Assembly (NCBI GenBank): GCA_013697265.1
Contig: JACCXE010000291.1
Location: 1-8,342, forward strand
Origin: Actinomycetota bacterium
GTDB lineage: Bacteria; Actinomycetota; Acidimicrobiia; Acidimicrobiales; JACCXE01
DNA: 8,342 nt
Direction: 5' to 3'
Shown here: one piece after another, positions 1-6,900 of the stretch
How positions within the stretch are numbered: the first letter of the stretch is position 1
How the letters are laid out: each line of letters opens with the position of its first letter
Notes under the pieces: model-generated
Databases searched by the model: none
Seen by the model: the letters and a program-made list of their open reading frames with translations, nothing else
What the model was told of the DNA's origin: nothing
Position numbers and translations under genes: made by a program

Positions 1-313
1 GGTGCTTGAAGTTCTTCTTGGTGGTGCGCCGGTTATCGGGCTGGCCCCGCTCCCAGTTTTGCGCCCGCAACGAGAACAGGTAACCGACGGCGAGGAACGT
101 GATCGTGAGCAGCGTGTAGAAGATGCCTTTTACCGGCGCGGGCACGTTGAGGAAGTCGCGCCGCGAGATCGGCGAGTCGTCGTGGAACTGCGCCAGGGTG
201 GCGCCGATACCGAAGCTCGCGGTGAGCGCGGCCCAGAAAAAGCCCAGCGCCAGCGCGATATGGCGCGGGCGCAGCGGCGCTCGACGCGATGGCGTTGGGG
301 GCGTTTCGGCCAT
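1..313 (-). CDS. Two-helix membrane protein, N-terminal part (cut by window edge)
   Basis: An open frame starts at ATG 313-311 and runs leftward off the window, giving 104 residues with no stop. After a short basic N-terminus come a hydrophobic helix at about residues 18-41 and a second at about 62-82. A polar stretch lies between them (FHDDSPISRRDF), and a basic cytoplasmic-looking stretch follows (RAQNWERGQPDNRRTTKKN). The coherent hydrophobic and basic pattern supports real coding over the antisense frame. The start is backed by TAAGTT ending 7 nt upstream; no Shine-Dalgarno sequence is visible. I do not firmly recognise the family. The layout resembles the membrane N-terminus of large actinobacterial (Fe-S)-binding oxidoreductases, whose next part would be further helices and cysteine clusters, but that is inference from memory. 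It lies 50 bp downstream of the cyclic-nucleotide-binding gene on the same strand and probably has its own promoter. Confidence 0.7.
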   Translation of the reverse strand, partial: MAETPPTPSRRAPLRPRHIALALGFFWAALTASFGIGATLAQFHDDSPISRRDFLNVPAPVKGIFYTLLTITFLAVGYLFSLRAQNWERGQPDNRRTTKKNFKH

Positions 314-319
314 GCGGTT

Positions 320-330
320 GAACTTAGTTC
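320..330. promoter_or_regulatory. Perfect 11-bp palindrome GAACTTAGTTC over a -10-like element
   Basis: GAACT-T-AGTTC is a perfect 5+1+5 palindrome. On the minus strand it contains TAAGTT (321-326), a TANNNT -10-like hexamer ending 7 nt before the ATG of the left-edge membrane gene. A palindrome over the -10 is a plausible repressor site, but it could be chance. No clear -35 element is seen. Confidence 0.35.
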
Positions 331-356
331 CGAGCCGTGGGTAAACCCGTGCTCGG
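330..356 (-). terminator. Hairpin after the cyclic-nucleotide-binding gene, possible terminator
   Basis: CCGAGC (330-335) pairs perfectly with GCTCGG (351-356), with an inner GGG/CCC stem closed by TAAA. On the minus strand it starts 7 nt after the stop codon of the cyclic-nucleotide-binding gene and ends just before the palindrome at the next gene's promoter. There is no U-tract, so it is not a classical intrinsic terminator. It could be a U-less actinobacterial terminator or an mRNA 3' end. Confidence 0.35.
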
Positions 357-363
357 ACGGGCC

Positions 364-783
364 CTAGTTGCTGCCTTTGTCCGCTTCGCCCAGACGGGCG
401 GCCATTTGCGCCAGCAATTTGTGGGCCAAGCCTGGGATGCTGTCGAGCACGCCGGAGAATTCGCGCTGGCCGAGCACGAGCAGCGTGGTTTCACCGTCGG
501 CGATCACCGTCGCGTTGCGGGGACCGCGGTGCAGCAGTGCGAGCTCACCGAAATGCTGGCCCGGGCCGAGCGAGTTGAGCTTGCGGCCGTTGCGCTTCAC
601 CGTGACGCCGCCGGAAAGCACGAGATAGAACTCGTGACCGGGGTCGCCCTCCTTACAAAGCACCGCGCCGTCGCTGACGGTCACTTCGTCAGACGCTCGG
701 CCGATGGTCGTCAGCTCTTTCTTCGAGCACGCCGAAAACAAGCGAACTCGTGCGAGTTGATCCAGCTTCGTATCTTTCGCCAC
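364..783 (-). CDS. Stand-alone cyclic-nucleotide-binding domain protein
   Basis: The 139-residue protein is almost entirely one cNMP-binding (CAP_ED) domain. The N-terminal helix LARVRLFSACSKKEL is the usual lead-in. The beta-roll follows (about residues 35-105), with the phosphate-binding cassette FGELALLHRGPRNATV at 78-93. Glu80 and Arg89 sit where CAP-family proteins contact the ribose 2'-OH and the cyclic phosphate, so nucleotide binding is plausible. There is no helix-turn-helix, channel, kinase or hydrolase domain, so it probably acts by protein contact. GTG 783 is chosen over the in-frame ATG at 831. AAGGGGAGG lies 8 nt before the GTG, a TATCGT -10-like element at 815-820 would place the transcript start inside the longer version, and the domain begins right after the GTG. 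It is divergent from the winged-helix regulator and precedes the left-edge membrane gene on the same strand. cAMP as ligand is not shown. Confidence 0.92.
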   Translation of the reverse strand: MAKDTKLDQLARVRLFSACSKKELTTIGRASDEVTVSDGAVLCKEGDPGHEFYLVLSGGVTVKRNGRKLNSLGPGQHFGELALLHRGPRNATVIADGETTLLVLGQREFSGVLDSIPGLAHKLLAQMAARLGEADKGSN

Positions 784-791
784 CTTCAGGC

Positions 792-800
792 CCTCCCCTT
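792..800 (-). promoter_or_regulatory. Shine-Dalgarno AAGGGGAGG deciding the GTG start
   Basis: Read on the minus strand, AAGGGGAGG sits 8 nt before GTG 783-781. It is the only strong ribosome binding site seen at any start in the window and favours the 139-residue protein over the 155-residue version starting at 831. Confidence 0.75.
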
Positions 801-814
801 GGGTATTGCGGCGC

Positions 815-820
815 ACGATA
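815..820 (-). promoter_or_regulatory. -10-like TATCGT for the cyclic-nucleotide-binding gene
   Basis: TATCGT on the minus strand would start transcription near 808, giving a leader of about 25 nt that just contains the Shine-Dalgarno sequence. No convincing -35 element is visible. The placement agrees with the GTG start and disfavours the ATG at 831. Confidence 0.35.
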
Positions 821-844
821 GCGGTCTGCATACCTTCACGACGT

Positions 845-867
845 CGAAACGTGTCCGAAATGTTTCG
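845..867. promoter_or_regulatory. Inverted repeat CGAAAC-N11-GTTTCG, candidate operator
   Basis: CGAAAC at 845-850 and GTTTCG at 862-867 are perfect inverted half-sites with centres 17 bp apart. They lie in the 102-bp region between the divergent cyclic-nucleotide-binding and winged-helix genes, covering the expected -35 region of the latter. The winged-helix protein itself is a natural candidate binder, although OmpR-family sites are more often direct repeats. Confidence 0.35.
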
Positions 868-871
868 TTTC

Positions 872-877
872 TAGGTT
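872..877 (+). promoter_or_regulatory. -10-like TAGGTT, leaderless start of the winged-helix gene
   Basis: TAGGTT fits TANNNT and ends 8 nt before ATG 886, so the transcript could begin at or next to the start codon. No Shine-Dalgarno sequence precedes the ATG. No clear -35 element is seen. Confidence 0.35.
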
Positions 878-885
878 GCAGCGGC

Positions 886-1398
886 ATGGACGTTGTGCTC
901 CTGCGTTGGCCCGCTGAGGCTGATCGACGGGACGAGTTGATCGAGATGGGAACGGCGCGCCTGCTGTTGGTCGAGGACGGGGCCACGCCTCCGCACCCGC
1001 CGGACTGTCTCGAAGACTGGATTCGCGTTCCCGCGCCCGAGCTTGACCTGCGGGCGCGCCTCGCCGCCCTCGAGGGCCGGGCCATGCGCCACTCGCCGTC
1101 GGTGCCCACCCTCGACACCGACGGCGTGCTCCGCTTCGACGCGGCATGGGTGTCGCTGCCACCGGTCGAGGCCCGCCTCACCCGCGCCATGGTCGAGCGC
1201 TTCGGCGCGGTGGTCGGGCGCGAGGTGCTGGCGCGCGCCGGTTGGCCCGAAGGCACCGCAGGACGCAACGCGCTCGACGTCCACGTGCTGCGCCTCCGCC
1301 GCCGCCTCGCCTCGGTCGGCCTCGTTATACGAACCGTGCGCTCCCGCGGCTACCTGCTCGAGGCCGCCGGCAGCGCCCAACGCACCGCCGACGCGTAG
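886..1398 (+). CDS. Orphan OmpR/PhoB-type winged-helix regulator with degenerate receiver-like N-terminus
   Basis: The protein has 170 residues. Residues about 75-160 form an OmpR/PhoB (Trans_reg_C) DNA-binding domain. LPPVEARLTRAMVERFGAVV gives the first helices, the recognition helix lies at about 126-142 (RNALDVHVLRLRRRL), and the wing is VIRTVRSRGYLLE (147-159). Residues 1-66 look like remnants of a receiver: strand-like VVLLRW and RLLLVE segments, then DWIRVPAPELDLRARLAAL, which resembles the last strand and helix of response regulators. The acidic pocket and phospho-acceptor Asp of a true receiver are not recognisable and the segment is about half the usual length, so phosphorylation by a histidine kinase is unlikely; no such kinase is adjacent. 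ATG 886 is chosen because the domain begins there and TAGGTT ends 8 nt upstream. The open frame extends much further upstream, but that part is antisense to the cyclic-nucleotide-binding gene. Targets are unknown. Confidence 0.87.
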   Translation: MDVVLLRWPAEADRRDELIEMGTARLLLVEDGATPPHPPDCLEDWIRVPAPELDLRARLAALEGRAMRHSPSVPTLDTDGVLRFDAAWVSLPPVEARLTRAMVERFGAVVGREVLARAGWPEGTAGRNALDVHVLRLRRRLASVGLVIRTVRSRGYLLEAAGSAQRTADA

Positions 1399-1420
1399 GC
1401 ATCTTTTCCCGGGCGGGCCG

Positions 1421-2110
1421 TTACGTGAGCAAGCCTTCTTCGGCGACGGAGTAGTCGTCGTTTAGCTCGAAGAGCCAGGGCACGCCGGTGGGGATCTCGA
1501 GGTCGACGATCTTCTCGTCGCTGATCTTCAGCAGGTGCTTGGCCAGGGCCCGTAATGAGTTGCCGTGGGCACCGATCAATACGGTCTTGCCCTCGTGCAG
1601 CTCGGGCACGATTGCGTCGTACCAGTAGGGCAGTGTCCGCTCAAGCACGTCGCGTAGACACTCGGTCGCCGGCAGTAACTCAGGGGCGACGTTGGCATAG
1701 CGCGGGTCGTTCGCTGGGTGATGCGCGTTGGATCGCTCGACCGGTGGTGGCGGCACGTCGTAACTGCGGCGCCACAACTTGAACTGCGCCGTGCCGTGGG
1801 TGTCCTCGGTCTCCTTCTTATTAAGGCCTTGCAAACCGCCGTAGTGCCGCTCGTTCAAACGCCAGTGCCGGCGGACGGGAACCCATAGTCGATCGCACGC
1901 GTCGAGCGCCAAATCAGTCGTGGTGATCGCACGCCGCAACAACGAGGTGAAGGCGATGTCGACGGCCACGCCCCGCTCGGCCATTCTCTGGCCCCCGGCG
2001 ATGGCCTCAGCGCGGCCTTGATCCGTTATGTCCGGATCTTGCCAACCGGTGAAGACGTTGAGCAGGTTCCATTCGCTCTGCCCGTGCCGCAAGAGCACCA
2101 ATTTGGCCAT
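1421..2110 (-). CDS. gpmA: 2,3-bisphosphoglycerate-dependent phosphoglycerate mutase
   Basis: This cytoplasmic glycolysis/gluconeogenesis enzyme interconverts 3- and 2-phosphoglycerate through a phosphohistidine. The 229 residues contain the signature LVLLRHGQSEWN with phospho-acceptor His9 and Arg8, Arg60, Glu87-Arg88 and Tyr90 in LNERHYGGLQGLNK with Lys98, the RR pair at 114-115, and GAHGNSLRAL with the second catalytic His182 and Asn184. All known catalytic and substrate-binding positions of the dPGM family are present. The length is near normal; the C-terminal tail is slightly shorter than in the E. coli enzyme, as in many bacteria. ATG 2110 directly begins the first beta strand. TACGTT on the minus strand ends 8 nt before it, and no Shine-Dalgarno sequence is seen. 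The gene converges on the winged-helix gene with 22 bp between stops and diverges from the kinase gene. There is no functional link to the secretion-like genes beyond position. Confidence 0.97.
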   Translation of the reverse strand: MAKLVLLRHGQSEWNLLNVFTGWQDPDITDQGRAEAIAGGQRMAERGVAVDIAFTSLLRRAITTTDLALDACDRLWVPVRRHWRLNERHYGGLQGLNKKETEDTHGTAQFKLWRRSYDVPPPPVERSNAHHPANDPRYANVAPELLPATECLRDVLERTLPYWYDAIVPELHEGKTVLIGAHGNSLRALAKHLLKISDEKIVDLEIPTGVPWLFELNDDYSVAEEGLLT

Positions 2111-2118
2111 GGCGGCTC

Positions 2119-2124
2119 AACGTA
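2119..2124 (-). promoter_or_regulatory. -10-like TACGTT, leaderless start of gpmA
   Basis: On the minus strand TACGTT ends 8 nt before the gpmA ATG. A weak -35 candidate, CTGTCG, lies 17 bp upstream (plus-strand 2142-2147), which is exactly where the divergent kinase transcript would start. Confidence 0.35.
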
Positions 2125-2132
2125 GTTGGCCG

Positions 2133-2138
2133 TACCAT
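2133..2138 (+). promoter_or_regulatory. -10-like TACCAT, near-leaderless start of the kinase gene
   Basis: TACCAT fits TANNNT and ends 9 nt before ATG 2148, at the edge of the spacing expected for a leaderless transcript. It supports ATG 2148 over the in-frame ATG at 2109, which has no such element or ribosome binding site upstream. Confidence 0.3.
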
Positions 2139-2147
2139 CGCCGACAG

Positions 2148-3980
2148 ATGTCGTGGCGACTGGGGCCGTACAGAGTCGACGACCGACCATTTGCCTCGGG
2201 TGCGACTGCGGAAGTATTCGCAGCGCGCCGAGGCCGGGGCGGTCTGCGCGTCGCGATCAAAGTGCTGCCTCTGCGCACCTATCGCGAGCGGGCCGAGGCC
2301 GAAGCCGACACTGCGTCCATCGATCACCCCCGGCTGCTCACCGTGCGCGACAGCGTGGTGGACGAGCGCCGGGGCGTCGTCGGGCTCGTAATGGACCTGG
2401 CCGACGAGGGCGACCTGCGCTCGGCCCTGCGGGGCGGGGAAGCGCCGACGCCGATCGAGATGCTGCAAATCGCCGACGACGTGCTGGCCGCGCTCGAGGT
2501 GCTGCACGCAGCCGGCCTGGTTCACCGCGACATCAAGCCCGAAAACGTGATGCTCGAGCGCGTCGACGGCGCGTTCCGGGGCCGCCTGGGCGACCTCGGC
2601 ATCGCCCGGCCGGTCGACCGCACCCGCAGTACCGGTTCGGTGCTCGGCACCGACCTCTACATCGCGCCTGAGGTGCACGACGGCGGTGCCCCGTCGGCCT
2701 CGGCCGACCTATGGGCCCTCGGCTACGTCCTATACGAGGGCCTCTTCGGTGCGCCGCCGCATGCCGACGCGGCCACCACATACCAGGCGATCGGCCGGTT
2801 GCGGGCGGACGGACCCAACCGTCCGCCGCAGGTGCCCGACGCCATCTGGCGGGTTGTCGCCGCCCTGCTGGCTCCGCAACCGGCAGACCGGCCCGCGTCG
2901 GCCCAAGCCGCCCGCGCCTTGCTCGCATCGGCGCGCCCCGCCGCTGAGGTCGCATCGGCCGTTACCGCGCGTCCCGAATCGCTACGCCCGGCTTCCCGGC
3001 GCCGGTCTTCCATAAGGCGTGGGGGGTTCCCTCGCCGCCCGGTTTATGAGCGCGCGCCCGGCATCACACGGGCTGCGGCGGGCGCGGCCGCGGTGGTGCT
3101 CGTGGTCGCCGGACTCGCGTGGCTCGGTGGCGGCGAGCGCCTCCAGTGGTTCAACGGCACGACCGACGCGATCGGCGCCGTCAGTTCGATCGCGCCGCTG
3201 TCGCCAGAGTCTGACTCCGTCGTGCCCACGCAATATCAATGGACGCTTCGCCACGGGGTGTTAATCGGCCGCCTGAGCGTCACCAACCCCACTGCCGTAG
3301 CTACTGCGGCCACGGCGGTGCCCGAGTTGTTTCCGAGCAGTGCGTCGGTAAAGGGCGATCTGGCGCTGGTTGGCTTCAACGGTGCCACCGAGCGTCAAAG
3401 TGACGGCTCTGTGCTGGTTCGCTTCGCCGTGCCGCCACTGGCGCCCCGGGCGCATCACGTTGTGTCGTTTCGCCTCGCGCTGGGCAACAAGTCAGGCGAT
3501 CGCGCCACGCTCGACAAGCTTGTGGAAAATCGCCAAGCTGCGATCAACCGTCACGTGTTCGCGCTGAGCGACGCGCCGACCCTTGATCATTTTGTCGCAT
3601 CGCTCACGTCCGACGCGCTCGAGGTAGGGCAGCAGGCCCACGTCACGATCCAGGGCTATACGCGAGACGGCAAGGCCGCGCCAACGGACCTAGTGCGGGA
3701 TGTGCGCGTCGAGGTGGTGTCGGGTGCGAACGTCGCTCACATCGAAGGCGTGGCTGTCACTGCACTCGCCCCCGGTCACGCCGTACTGCGCGCCGTGATC
3801 GGTGACCTTCGCTCCGACGTGTCGATGTCGGTAGCGACGCCGCCAACCGCGGCAACGGCACCGCCGGTCACAACCAAGAAGAAAAGCCCGACCACCCGGC
3901 AACGACCCCCGACAACCGCCACCACCACGGTGCAAGAACCGTCGCCCACAACCCCCGACGAGGACTCGGTCGTGGTGTGA
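2148..3980 (+). CDS. Transmembrane Ser/Thr protein kinase with Ig-like extracellular domain
   Basis: The protein has 610 residues. A PknB-like kinase domain spans about 8-262: VAIK with Lys38, HRDIKPEN with catalytic Asp128, DLG at 149-151 in place of DFG, GTDLYIAPE at 167-175, DLWALGYVLYEG at 187-198 and a closing DRP motif near 247-249. The glycine loop is weak (FASGATAEV, two of three glycines replaced by Ala), but all catalytic residues remain, so it is probably active. The Ser/Thr-rich activation loop (159-168) is the likely autophosphorylation site. An Arg-rich juxtamembrane stretch (283-297) precedes one helix (about 309-328), so the kinase is cytoplasmic and about 280 residues are outside. 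These contain beta-rich sequence and a Big_2-like bacterial Ig fold (about 484-562), then a Pro/Thr-rich tail (564-605). No PASTA repeats are seen. ATG 2148 fits the domain start; two in-frame upstream ATGs lie in or at gpmA. It overlaps the ATPase gene by GTGA, implying coupled translation and a shared role. Confidence 0.93.
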   Translation: MSWRLGPYRVDDRPFASGATAEVFAARRGRGGLRVAIKVLPLRTYRERAEAEADTASIDHPRLLTVRDSVVDERRGVVGLVMDLADEGDLRSALRGGEAPTPIEMLQIADDVLAALEVLHAAGLVHRDIKPENVMLERVDGAFRGRLGDLGIARPVDRTRSTGSVLGTDLYIAPEVHDGGAPSASADLWALGYVLYEGLFGAPPHADAATTYQAIGRLRADGPNRPPQVPDAIWRVVAALLAPQPADRPASAQAARALLASARPAAEVASAVTARPESLRPASRRRSSIRRGGFPRRPVYERAPGITRAAAGAAAVVLVVAGLAWLGGGERLQWFNGTTDAIGAVSSIAPLSPESDSVVPTQYQWTLRHGVLIGRLSVTNPTAVATAATAVPELFPSSASVKGDLALVGFNGATERQSDGSVLVRFAVPPLAPRAHHVVSFRLALGNKSGDRATLDKLVENRQAAINRHVFALSDAPTLDHFVASLTSDALEVGQQAHVTIQGYTRDGKAAPTDLVRDVRVEVVSGANVAHIEGVAVTALAPGHAVLRAVIGDLRSDVSMSVATPPTAATAPPVTTKKKSPTTRQRPPTTATTTVQEPSPTTPDEDSVVV

Positions 3981-6900
3981 ACGCGCCGTACGACCTCGCG
4001 CTCACGGTCGCAGAACACGGCCGGTCGCGGCCGGTTGTTGCCACCGTTCACCTCGGGTCTCGTGTCGCGGACCTTCTCGCCGCGCTCGGCGCCCCGCGCT
4101 CGACGCTGTTCCGATTTGAACGAGCCCTTGAGCCAAGCTTTACCCTCGTCGAAGCAGGTGTGATGTCGGGCGACACGCTCGGCATCGACGCCCCGATCGT
4201 GGTGGGGTGGCGCCAACTGGGGCCCGAACTACGCATCATCGGCGGCCTGTCGGCCGGCCTGCGCAAACGCGTCGAGGGCTCGCCGGTCGTGGTCGGCCGA
4301 GCGGCAGGCGCCGACATCGTGATTCCGAGCAGTCTCGTGTCGCGTCGCCACGCCGTGCTGCGGTGGCTCGGCGACGGCTTCAGCGTGCGCGATCTGGACT
4401 CGCGCCACGGGGTGTTCGTCGACGGCGTGCGCGTCGAGGCGGGTGTCGACGTGCCCCTGCCGCCCGGTGCAGCGGTCGCCCTCGCGGACTCGGTGCTCAC
4501 CATGGTCGGCGTTCCCGAGTCGGGCGGGGCGCTGCGTCCGGCCGATCCGTTTCACGCGTCGTTTATCGGTGGCCGCGTCACCGCGAGCGCGTCGCCCCGC
4601 CGGTTCACTCTCCCGCCCGTGCCACCCCGGATCGGGCGCCGTTCGTTCGCTCCATTCGTCGTGCCGAGCGCCGGTGCCGTCGCCTTAGTGGCCGCGGCCG
4701 GTGGCGCGCCGACGCCCGTCGCCTTGGCCGCGACGCCCGCGGCGATGATCGTCGGGCTACTGGCCGAGCGTGGCATCACGGCTCGGTCGGCGCGCCGGAC
4801 TGAGCACGTGCACGCGGCGCAGGTCGCAGACGAAGCCCGGGCAGTTTGCGACGCCGCCTCGGCGTACGCCCGCGCAAAACGCAACGAACATCCCGACCCC
4901 GCCTTGTTGCTGGCCGCGGCCGAGCGCCGGGCCCCGCTGTTGTGGTCGTCGTCGGTGGAGGCGTTCGCGCCGCGCGTTGGGCTCAGCACGCGCCCGGAGG
5001 CGGTGCCCGTCGAGGGCGACCCGACGGACATCGCGCGTCTCGACGCGGCCCGGGCCGCGTACCTGGTGCCGACGACTATCGACCTCGACGCCGGACCCGT
5101 GGCGCTGGCCGGGCCCGAAGAGTCGCTCGACGCGCTCGCGGTGTGGCTGGTCCTTCAAGCCGCGGCGTTACTGGGCCCGCACGAGATCGATATCGCGGTA
5201 GTTACCGACGAGCCGGAACGTTGGGCATGGACGGCCTGGCTGCCCCACGGGGGCGACGCATGCGTTGTAACCGCCGATGCGTTGCCGGCAACGCTGCCGC
5301 CCCGATCGACCAAGCATCGACTGGTGGTGCTCGACCGTCCCCACGCGTCAGATTGGTACGCCGGCGATAACGCGGGCGATTGGCAACTGTGGCGCGTGTC
5401 TCGCCCCGATGCCGTCCCGGCGCGCGCGACCACGGTTGTGAGCGCCACCGGGGCGGCGTCGGTCCGCGTCGAGAGCGCAGATTCGGTGGTCGATGACGTC
5501 CTAGCTGACGTGGTGATCAGCGCGATCGACACCGCCACGAGTGTCGCCATCCAACTCGCGTCGTTGCGCAGCCCCCTCGGCGGGCACGAGACGATGCCCG
5601 GACGCGTGATGGTGTCGGATCTGATCCCGTCCGTGGTCAGTTCCTCGGCTACCGCACGCGAGTGGCAGAAGCCGGGCGACGACCTCGAAGTCGTTGTGGG
5701 CGCGAACGAAGCGGGCCCCGTGCGTATTTGCCTCACGGGCCAGAACAGCCACGTGCTGGTTGCGGGAACAACGGGTTCGGGCAAGACGCGACTGCTCGAA
5801 ACGATCGCGATCGGCCTCGCGGCGGGTAACTCTCCGGCCGCGCTCAACTTGCTGGTAGTCGATTTCAAGGGAGGCAACGAGCTAGCCGGTATCGCGATGC
5901 TGCCGCACTGTGTCGGGATCGTGAGCGATCGCGACATGGCCGAGGTCGATCGCGCGCTCGCCGCGCTCACCCGAGAAATAGCGCGTCGTGACGAGTCGTT
6001 CGCGGCCGCCGGTGCTAGCGACCTCAAGGACTACGCGGCCAAAACCGGCGCCCGTCTGCCGCGTTTAGTTGTGATTGCCGACGAGTTCGGGCAGTTCCGC
6101 CGCGACGACGCGCTCGGCCAGCGCGTGGCCACCTTGTTGCGCATCGCCGCGCAAGGTCGGTCGAAGGGTTTACATCTCGTACTGGCCACGCAGTCGCCGT
6201 CGACCGACATCACGCCTGAGATCCGGCAGAACGCCGGCGTGCGCATGTGTCTGCGTGTCGCCGAACCAGCCGAGAGCGTCGCCGTACTCGGCGTGCCCGA
6301 CGCGTCCCGTCTCACGCAGCCGGGCCGCGTGATTATCTCGGTGGACAACGAGATGCACGCGGTCCAAGTCGCGTTGAGCCGGGGCCCAGTACCGGCCAAG
6401 CCGAGCGAGGACGTTGTCGTACGAGATCTGCTTGCCGTCGCTCAGCCGCGGCGCGACGAGCCCACGGCTGAGGTCGCGCCGCTCTTCGAAACGATCGTCG
6501 GCGCGCTTACGAACGCGAGCGCGGCGACCAACCTTTGCGCTGCACCATTGCTGAGCTCAGCGTTGCCTGATTGTGTTCGCCGTCAGGCCGTTGCGGGCTT
6601 CAACCGGTCCTGGCTGCTGGGCGGTTTCGTGCTCGGTGAGCGGGACCGCCCCGGTGTTGCCGACGCGGCGCCGCTGACCTTCGACCCATCGCGCGACGGC
6701 GCCATCACCTTCATCGGTGGCGCGCGCTCGGGCCGCACCCAAGCGCTTCTGACACTGGCCGAGGCCGTCCGGGTGCAGTCCGACGCGGCGCGATCGGTCG
6801 CGGTGCACGCCGTGGACTGGAGTGGCGGACTGTCGGTGCTCGAGGGCGCCGGCTGCGACGCCGGCGTGGTGCGGCGCGGCGACTTCGAACACCTGCGTCG

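Noticed and set aside
2..367. Plus-strand open frame of 121 residues at the left edge
   Set aside because: Its translation is highly charged and without structure, while the opposite strand encodes two clear membrane helices.
784..831. Longer version of the cyclic-nucleotide-binding protein starting at ATG 831
   Set aside because: The extra 16 residues lie outside the domain, the ATG has no well-spaced ribosome binding site, and the GTG at 783 has AAGGGGAGG at ideal spacing.
337..885. Upstream extension of the winged-helix gene's open frame
   Set aside because: This part is exactly antisense to the cyclic-nucleotide-binding gene, has no domain of its own, and the regulator fold and -10-like element place the start at 886.
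1399..1420. Possible bidirectional terminator between the convergent winged-helix gene and gpmA
   Set aside because: Only 22 bp, GC-rich, with no stem longer than a few base pairs that could be placed with confidence and no useful T-run for both directions.
2028..2147. Kinase starts at ATG 2028 or ATG 2109
   Set aside because: 2028 would overlap gpmA by 83 bp and add a residue stretch that is antisense to gpmA. 2109 has no promoter-like or ribosome-binding sequence. The kinase domain begins just after 2148.
2007..2678. Minus-strand open frame of 223 residues opposite the kinase
   Set aside because: It is antisense to the conserved kinase catalytic region and has no recognisable domain.
5155..6027. 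Minus-strand open frame of 290 residues inside the ATPase gene
   Set aside because: It is antisense to the intact first ATPase domain, is Ser/Thr/Arg-rich without motifs, and is the kind of frame GC-rich codon use produces.
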